Positions 33,051 through 38,230 of a stretch of DNA of 38,230 bases are shown here, piece by piece. The DNA comes from Actinomycetota bacterium (GTDB lineage: Bacteria; Actinomycetota; Acidimicrobiia; Acidimicrobiales; CAIXPF01). Below the pieces are notes generated by a model, which searched no databases, was not told the DNA's origin, and saw only the letters and a program-made list of their open reading frames with translations. Location: assembly GCA_016870475.1 (NCBI GenBank), contig VGBO01000018.1, positions 1-38,230 of the forward strand. The letters are read 5' to 3'. The position numbers were made by a program, and so were the translations under genes. The first letter of the stretch is position 1; each line of letters begins with the position of its first letter.

Positions 33051-33698
33051 GTGACGGAGACGGCCCCCGCCAGCGACGAGCGTCGCGACGCCCTGGTGGC
33101 GCGACTCGGCGAGGAGCTCGGCGATGCGTTGATCGCCGGCCACGTCGACGCCGGGCGTGACGTGTGGGTCCGGGTCGCCACCGCGGCATGGGAGGACGCC
33201 GGGCGCGTCGCTCGTGACGTGCTCGGCCTGCGGTACTTCGGGTTCCTCTCGGCGATCGACTGGCTGCCGTCCCCCTACGGGCGCAGCCTCGACGCCGCCA
33301 TCGACCTCGAGGCCGAGCCCGCCTCGGGCGAGGTCGAGCAGATGGAACAGGGGGTCACGGGCGGCGAGACGCGGTTCCAGGTCTTCGCCCGGCTGCACTC
33401 CGTCACGGAGCACATCGGGCTGACGCTGAAGGTCGACGTCCCGAACGACACGCTGGCGTTGGCGACGTGGACGCGTCTCTTCGGCGGAGCGAACTGGCAC
33501 GAGCGCGAGGTGTTCGAGATGTTCGGCATCTCCTTCGAGGGTCATCCGTCGCTGCGCAAGCTCTACCTGCCGGGTGACTTCGAGGGGCACCCGCTCCGCA
33601 AGGACTTCCCGCTGCTCTCCCGGATGGTCAAGCCCTGGCCGGGCATCGTCGACGTCGAGGGCATGCCGGGAGTCGCCGACGACGAGGGTGGTGAGTGA
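33051..33698 (+). CDS. nuoC: Second NADH-quinone oxidoreductase subunit C
   Basis: The 215-residue protein has the 30-kDa signature [29 protein letters not shown]-like stretch and HPLRKDFPL, followed by a 30-residue tail. The start is uncertain: GTG 33051 sits one base after the second nuoB stop, and GTG 33027 in the same frame would add eight residues and overlap nuoB. Neither has a well-spaced Shine-Dalgarno site. It precedes the second nuoD, which starts at 33703. Confidence 0.92.
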   Translation: MTETAPASDERRDALVARLGEELGDALIAGHVDAGRDVWVRVATAAWEDAGRVARDVLGLRYFGFLSAIDWLPSPYGRSLDAAIDLEAEPASGEVEQMEQGVTGGETRFQVFARLHSVTEHIGLTLKVDVPNDTLALATWTRLFGGANWHEREVFEMFGISFEGHPSLRKLYLPGDFEGHPLRKDFPLLSRMVKPWPGIVDVEGMPGVADDEGGE

Positions 33699-33702
33699 CG
33701 AC

Positions 33703-34875
33703 ATGACCGCCGTCACCGAACGTCAGCAGCTCGCGTACATCGCGAACCAGGCCGCGGACATGCGGGTGAACGTCGAGCTCGAGACCGAGGGGATGACCCT
33801 CAACATCGGGCCGCAGCACCCGGCGACCCACGGAACGCTCCGGATCATCGTCAAGCTCGACGGTGAGCAGGTCGTCGCCGCCGACCCGGTGCCGGGCTAC
33901 ATGCACCGCGGCTACGAGAAGCTCGCCGAGGTCCGCACCTATCCGCAGGTGACCACGCTGGTGAACCGGATCGACTGGCTCGGCAGCTTCGCGAACGAGG
34001 TGCCGTTCATCCTCGCCGCCGAGCGGCTGATGGAGGTCGAGGCGCCGCCGCGTGCGCAGTGGATCCGGACGATCCTGTTCGAGCTCTCCCGCATCGGGAA
34101 CATCGCCCTGTTCCTCGGCGACATGGCCGTGCAGCTCGGTGCGGTGACCCCGGTGTTCTACGCGTTCCGGGACCGCGAGTACGTCCTCAACCAGATCGAG
34201 GCCATCACCGGCGGTCGGTTCCACCCGAACTTCGACCGCATCGGCGGGCTGAAGGACGACATCCCCAAGGGCTGGGTAGCCGAGACCAAGGGCGTCCTCA
34301 CCAAGATGCGGGCGTTTTGCGACGAGCTCGACGAGCTCCTCGTCGGCAACGAGATCTTCACCGCCCGGACACGCGGCGTCGGGGTGATCCCGCCCGAGGT
34401 CGGGCTGTCCTACGGCCTGTCGGGTGCGAATCTCCGCGCATCGGGCATCGACTGGGACCACCGGCGTGATTCCCCGTGCGGGCTCGTCTACGACAAGCTC
34501 GACTGGAAGGTCTGGACCCACCCCGACGGCGACTCCTTCGCCCGGTACTGGGTTCGCCTCCAGGAGACCCGCGAGGCGATCCTCATGCTCGAGCAGCTCC
34601 TCGACGGGATCCCGTCCGGGCCGATCATGGCGAAGGTCCCGCGCATCATCAAGGTCCCCGCCGGTGAGGCCTACGTGGCGACGGAGAACCCGCTCGGCGA
34701 GATGGGCTACTACGTCGTCTCGAAGGGCGACCTCGTCCCGTTCCGCGTGAAGATCCGTTCGGCGAGCTTCAACAACATCAGCATCGTTCCGTGGGTGTTG
34801 CGGGGCGTGTACGTTCCCGACGTCATCACGATCCTGGCATCGCTCTACTTCATCCTGGGAGACATCGACCGGTGA
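33703..34875 (+). CDS. nuoD: Second NADH-quinone oxidoreductase subunit D
   Basis: The 390-residue protein keeps the quinone-site features: NIGPQHPATHGTLRI with the His, and GYMHRGYEKLAEVRTYPQ with the Tyr. It ends in YFILGDIDR, in place of the DPIMGEVDR end of the first NuoD. The core differs from the first NuoD over its whole length. ATG 33703 has GGTGAG about eight bases upstream; GTG 33691 in the same frame is an alternative that overlaps nuoC. The next gene, nuoH, overlaps by GTGA, leaving no room for nuoE, nuoF or nuoG. Confidence 0.93.
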   Translation: MTAVTERQQLAYIANQAADMRVNVELETEGMTLNIGPQHPATHGTLRIIVKLDGEQVVAADPVPGYMHRGYEKLAEVRTYPQVTTLVNRIDWLGSFANEVPFILAAERLMEVEAPPRAQWIRTILFELSRIGNIALFLGDMAVQLGAVTPVFYAFRDREYVLNQIEAITGGRFHPNFDRIGGLKDDIPKGWVAETKGVLTKMRAFCDELDELLVGNEIFTARTRGVGVIPPEVGLSYGLSGANLRASGIDWDHRRDSPCGLVYDKLDWKVWTHPDGDSFARYWVRLQETREAILMLEQLLDGIPSGPIMAKVPRIIKVPAGEAYVATENPLGEMGYYVVSKGDLVPFRVKIRSASFNNISIVPWVLRGVYVPDVITILASLYFILGDIDR

Positions 34876-35906
34876 CCACGCAGCTCGCCGTCGAACTCGC
34901 CTACTGGCAGCAGTCGATCCTCCGCTCGGTCGGGGTGATCGCGGCCGTCCTGCTGCCTGCAGGAACGATCGTCTACCTGTTCCTGTTCAAGATGATGAGC
35001 TTTATGCAGAGCCGTCTCGGCCCGAACGAGGCCGGCCCCTACGGCTCGATGCAGCTCCTCGCCGAGGTGGGCAAGTTCCTCCAGAAGGAGGACCTCATCC
35101 CCGACGGCGCCGACCGTCGTGTCTTCACCTGGGCGCCGATCGTCGTCGTGGCGTCCACCTTCGTCACCTACGTCGTGGTCCCCTTCGGTCCGGACGCCTG
35201 GTTCGCCCAGATCCCGACGGGCATCTACTTCGCGCTGGCGGTGTCGTCGCTGTCGGTCATCGGTGTGCTCATGGCCGGCTGGTCATCGGCGAACAAGTAC
35301 TCCCTCATGGGCGGTCTGCGGGCCGCCGGCCAGCTCATCGCCTACGAACTCCCGCTCGTCCTCGCGGCGCTCGGCGTGGTGATCCAGGCGGGCACGATGG
35401 ACATGCAGGGCATCGTGGCCGCCCAGCGCACCGGTGAGATCTTCGGCTTCGGCGGGATCGGCAACCCGTTCATCCTCACGCAGTTCGTCGGTTTCATGAT
35501 CTTCCTGATCGCCATGCAGGCCGAGCTGACCCAGCCGCCCTTCGACATGCCCGTCGCGGAGTCCGAACTCGTCGCCGGGTACATGACGGAGTACTCCGGG
35601 TTCCGGTTCCTGCTCTTCTTCATCGGTGAGTACGCGACGGCGGGTGCGTTCTCGGCCATCGCGGCGACGCTGTTCCTGGGGGGTTGGGCCCTCCCCGGCC
35701 TCGACCTCGACAACAACCTCATGAACGTGCTCGGACCCGTCGTCCTGCTCGTCAAGATCCTGCTCATCATGTTCCTCGTGATGTGGTTCCGGGTGACGTA
35801 CCCGCGGTTCCGTGAGGATCAACTGCAGATCTTCGCCTGGAAGTACCTCATCCCGTTGTCGCTCGTGAACATCACGGCGACCGCTGTGCTGAAGGTGGTC
35901 TTCTGA
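34872..35906 (+). CDS. nuoH: Second NADH-quinone oxidoreductase subunit H
   Basis: The 344-residue protein has normal NuoH length and about eight helices. Conserved segments are [28 protein letters not shown]-type sequence and the acidic loop [27 protein letters not shown]. The quinone-channel acidic residues are present, so this copy looks functional. GTG 34872 overlaps the second nuoD stop. It directly follows nuoD, where the first cluster has nuoE, nuoF and nuoG. Confidence 0.93.
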   Translation: MTTQLAVELAYWQQSILRSVGVIAAVLLPAGTIVYLFLFKMMSFMQSRLGPNEAGPYGSMQLLAEVGKFLQKEDLIPDGADRRVFTWAPIVVVASTFVTYVVVPFGPDAWFAQIPTGIYFALAVSSLSVIGVLMAGWSSANKYSLMGGLRAAGQLIAYELPLVLAALGVVIQAGTMDMQGIVAAQRTGEIFGFGGIGNPFILTQFVGFMIFLIAMQAELTQPPFDMPVAESELVAGYMTEYSGFRFLLFFIGEYATAGAFSAIAATLFLGGWALPGLDLDNNLMNVLGPVVLLVKILLIMFLVMWFRVTYPRFREDQLQIFAWKYLIPLSLVNITATAVLKVVF

Positions 35907-36439
35907 TGTCCCTCGTACCCGGAGTGATCAAGGGTCTCGCGGTCACGCTCGGCGAGGCCCGCAAGACGGTGTTCCCCGACGGTCTCCGGAAGCCGCCGGC
36001 GCCGTCGAAGGGTGCCGTCACGGTGCAGTACCCGCGCCAGAAGGAAGACCCGACGCCGCGCGCCCGTGGCGTGATCGCGTTGCACGAGGAGAACTGCACG
36101 GCGTGCATGCTCTGCGCGCGCGAGTGCCCGGACTGGTGCATCTACATCGAGGCACACAAGTACCTCGCACCGCCCCGTCGTGAGGGCGGTAAGCCCCGCC
36201 AGCGCAACGAGCTCGACCGCTTCGACATCGACTTCTCGCTCTGCATGTTCTGCGGGATCTGCGTCGAGGTGTGCCCCTTCGAGGCGCTGTTCTGGTCGCC
36301 GGAGTTCGAGTACTCCGAACCGCGGATCGCCGATCTCCTGCACGACAAGGGCCGCCTGGCCGACTGGATGACGACCGTCCCCGACTTCGAGCCCTACGAG
36401 GCCGGCGCGGAGGTCAAGGTCAAGAAGATCCCGAGGTAG
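35906..36439 (+). CDS. nuoI: Second NADH-quinone oxidoreductase subunit I
   Basis: The 177-residue protein has two complete cluster motifs: Cys64, 67, 70 and 74 ([12 protein letters not shown]) and Cys113, 116, 119 and 123 ([12 protein letters not shown]). There is no His-rich tail; the C-terminus is basic. Without NuoE, F and G in this cluster, NuoI would be the entry point for electrons, as in ferredoxin- or F420-linked 11-subunit enzymes. ATG 35906 overlaps the second nuoH stop by one base (TGATG). Confidence 0.93.
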   Translation: MSLVPGVIKGLAVTLGEARKTVFPDGLRKPPAPSKGAVTVQYPRQKEDPTPRARGVIALHEENCTACMLCARECPDWCIYIEAHKYLAPPRREGGKPRQRNELDRFDIDFSLCMFCGICVEVCPFEALFWSPEFEYSEPRIADLLHDKGRLADWMTTVPDFEPYEAGAEVKVKKIPR

Positions 36440-36441
36440 TC

Positions 36442-36942
36442 GTGGTTGCGCAGAACATCTTCTTCGGCATCATCGCGTTCGTGATGGTCGTGGCGGCGCT
36501 CCGCGTCGTGACCACGAAGAACATCGTCCACGCCGCGCTGTACCTGGTGATCGTGTTGGCCGGAGTCGCCGCTCAGTTCATCCTCACCGGCGCCGAGTTC
36601 GTCGGCGTGACCCAGATCCTCGTCTACATCGGCGCCGTCGTCGTGCTGTTCCTGTTCGGCATCATGCTCACCCGGGCTCGCATCGGCCGCGAGGTCGAGG
36701 TCGACAACGAGAAGCGATGGCTCGCAGGTCTCGTGGCGCTGGTCCTGTTCGCCGTGATGTCGTTCGCGCTGGTCGACGCCTTCGAGGACTCCCGCATAGA
36801 GTCCGTGAGCGGGGGCACGCCCCAGCTCACGTCCGAGGTGAGCGACGCGATCTTCAAGGACTACCTGATTCCCTTCGAAGCGGCGTCGTTCCTCCTTCTT
36901 GCGGCATTGATCGGCGCCATCGTCGTGGCGCGGCGGGAGTAG
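36442..36942 (+). CDS. nuoJ: Second NADH-quinone oxidoreductase subunit J
   Basis: The 166-residue protein has five helices, with ILVYIGAVVVLFLFGIMLT as the family hallmark third helix. GTG 36442 follows the second nuoI stop by two bases; other GTG codons adjacent in the same frame are possible starts. It ends six bases before nuoK. Confidence 0.92.
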   Translation: MVAQNIFFGIIAFVMVVAALRVVTTKNIVHAALYLVIVLAGVAAQFILTGAEFVGVTQILVYIGAVVVLFLFGIMLTRARIGREVEVDNEKRWLAGLVALVLFAVMSFALVDAFEDSRIESVSGGTPQLTSEVSDAIFKDYLIPFEAASFLLLAALIGAIVVARRE

Positions 36943-36948
36943 TCGCCC

Positions 36949-37248
36949 ATGTGGCTGAACCAGTTCCTCATCCTCGGTGCACTGCTGTTCTGCATCGGCG
37001 TCTACGGCGTGCTCGCACGACGGAACGGCGTCATGGTGCTGATGTCCATCGAGCTGATCCTCAACTCGGTGAACATCAACCTGGTCGCGTTCGGTGCCTT
37101 CAACGGCACCCCGGTCGGCCAGGTATTCGCGCTCTTCGTGATCGCCGTTGCCGCCGCCGAGGTCGGCGTGGGCCTTGCGATCGTCCTGCTGATCTACCGG
37201 AACCGGACGAGCATCGACCTCGACGCCGCCGACCTGCTGAAGGGGTGA
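36949..37248 (+). CDS. nuoK: Second NADH-quinone oxidoreductase subunit K
   Basis: The 99-residue protein has three helices, with the helix-2 Glu in [17 protein letters not shown] and the helix-3 acidic residue in [14 protein letters not shown]. Length is normal. The proton-path residues are intact. It precedes the partial second nuoL by nine bases. Confidence 0.92.
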   Translation: MWLNQFLILGALLFCIGVYGVLARRNGVMVLMSIELILNSVNINLVAFGAFNGTPVGQVFALFVIAVAAAEVGVGLAIVLLIYRNRTSIDLDAADLLKG

Positions 37249-37257
37249 CGGAACACG

Positions 37258-38230
37258 ATGCTCGCTGCTGAAGCCGTGGAAGCCGTGCAGGTGACGGCCG
37301 AGAACGTCGGGTGGTTCCTCCGGAACGCCTGGATCTTCCCGGCCATCCCGGCACTGTCCTTCCTGCTGATCATCCTGTTCGGCAAGCGCCTTCCGAAGAA
37401 GGGTGCGGAGATCGGCATCACCGCGCTGTCGGTGGTGTTCGCCTGTGCACTCGTCGCCGGTGCCCAGTGGATCTCCCACGTGAACGCTGCGGACGCCGCG
37501 CACGGCACGACCACCGAGGAGCACGGCGGCGACCACGGGAGCGAGAAGAGCCTCGGCTCCCTCGGGCGCGGTGTGGCTGCGGCAGCAGAGGGCAAGGACG
37601 CGAAGCACGCCGGTGCGGAACCCGTCGAGACCATCTGGGGCGAGAACTGGTGGACGATCGGCGGCATCGAGTTCAGCGTGGGGACGCTCGTCGACGGCAT
37701 GGCCGTGATGATGCTGTTCGTCGTGGGGCTCATCTCGCTCCTGGTCCACGTCTTCTCGACGGACTACGTGCACGGTGATGTGCGGTACACGCACTACTTC
37801 GCCTTCCTGAGCCTCTTCACCGCGTCGATGCTCCTGCTCGTGCTGGCGAACAACCTCGTGATGTTCATCACGGCCTGGGAGCTCGTCGGTGTCTGTTCGT
37901 TCGCGCTCATCGGCCACTGGTGGGAGGAGAAGAAGAACTCCGACGCCGCGCTGAAGGCGTTCCTCACCAACCGTGTGGGCGACATGGGGCTCCTCGTCGG
38001 GATGATCGCCCTGTTCTTCACCGCAGGTGGCGGCAAGACCTTCGGCATCCTCGACATCAACCGGGCGGTAGTCGGCGGCACGGTGTCCCAGACCGCGCTG
38101 ACCGTGGCGGCCCTCTGCCTGATCGCCGCGGTCATGTCGAAGTCCGGCCAGTTCTTCCTGCACACCTGGCTGCCCGACGCCATGGCCGGCCCGACGCCGG
38201 TGTCCGCGCTGATCCACGCAGCCACCATGG
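37258..38230 (+). CDS. nuoL: Second NADH-quinone oxidoreductase subunit L, 3' end outside window
   Basis: The frame is open from ATG 37258 to the end of the window, giving 324 complete codons of the N-terminal half. Conserved segments are LVDGMAVMMLFVVGLISLLVHVFS-type helix sequence, the helix-5 Glu in FITAWELVGVCSFALIGHWW, SDAALKAFLTNRVGD, and MSKSGQFFLHTWLPDAMAGPTPVSA with the helix-7 Lys. Between helix 2 and helix 3 (about residues 74-130) lies a polar insertion with several His, Gly and acidic residues (EEHGGDHGSEK). The expected nuoM and nuoN of this cluster would lie beyond the window. Confidence 0.93.
   Translation, partial: MLAAEAVEAVQVTAENVGWFLRNAWIFPAIPALSFLLIILFGKRLPKKGAEIGITALSVVFACALVAGAQWISHVNAADAAHGTTTEEHGGDHGSEKSLGSLGRGVAAAAEGKDAKHAGAEPVETIWGENWWTIGGIEFSVGTLVDGMAVMMLFVVGLISLLVHVFSTDYVHGDVRYTHYFAFLSLFTASMLLLVLANNLVMFITAWELVGVCSFALIGHWWEEKKNSDAALKAFLTNRVGDMGLLVGMIALFFTAGGGKTFGILDINRAVVGGTVSQTALTVAALCLIAAVMSKSGQFFLHTWLPDAMAGPTPVSALIHAATM

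Noticed and set aside
32193-38230. Second nuo cluster as an assembly duplication of the first
   Set aside because: The paralogous proteins differ throughout in length and sequence (for example CASSGG versus SCANCGG in NuoB) and the gene order differs by the missing E, F and G, so it is not a repeated read or recent copy.
1-38230. tRNA genes, CRISPR arrays, insertion sequences, prophage genes, toxin-antitoxin pairs or riboswitches
   Set aside because: None could be recognised by eye on either strand; the window is almost fully explained by housekeeping and respiratory genes.

Overview
The window is a very GC-rich, gene-dense bacterial segment. Almost every gene is on the + strand, GTG starts are common, stop/start overlaps (GTGA, TGATG) are frequent, and several genes appear to be leaderless. 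The rex-hemA-hemC-hemD order, the split b6-type cytochrome b and the full Nuo cluster point to a high-GC actinobacterium. My best guess is Acidimicrobiia or a close relative; this is inferred from gene order and protein character, with no database search. I see no tRNA, rRNA, CRISPR, IS element or phage gene. The longest gene-free stretch is about 203 bases (10483-10685).

Region 1 (1-2325): the C-terminal part of a TraR/DksA-type zinc-finger protein, proC, a SAM hydroxide adenosyltransferase-like gene, and a 29-residue membrane peptide translationally coupled to it. Region 2 (2426-8445): the redox sensor gene rex followed by hemA, hemC, hemD, hemB and hemL. Together these make uroporphyrinogen III from glutamyl-tRNA by the C5 route. 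Region 3 (8536-10482): a zinc alcohol dehydrogenase, and convergent to it a membrane-anchored monohaem cytochrome c.

Region 4 (10686-16263): a quinol:cytochrome c reductase locus. It encodes an unknown three-helix membrane protein, a 2x[4Fe-4S] ferredoxin-like protein, a b6-type cytochrome b, a subunit IV-like protein, a Rieske protein with a Tat motif, a dihaem cytochrome c and an unknown membrane protein. The b-type subunit keeps the cysteine that carries haem cn in b6f complexes, and the PEWY motif of subunit IV is changed.

Region 5 (16273-32146): a complete 14-gene nuoABCDEFGHIJKLMN cluster for NADH:quinone oxidoreductase. Its NuoL carries a coiled-coil insertion of about 165 residues. 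Region 6 (32193-38230, runs off the end): a second, clearly diverged nuo cluster in the order A-B-C-D-H-I-J-K-L, with no E, F or G genes and a promoter of its own.

Taken together, the window reads as a respiratory super-locus: an NADH/NAD+ sensor, haem supply, a b6c-type complex III, a conventional complex I, and a second complex I lacking the NADH-input module whose electron donor is unknown. The features most worth following up are that second complex, the ferredoxin gene inside the complex III operon, and a short N-terminal motif shared by two complex III-linked proteins.
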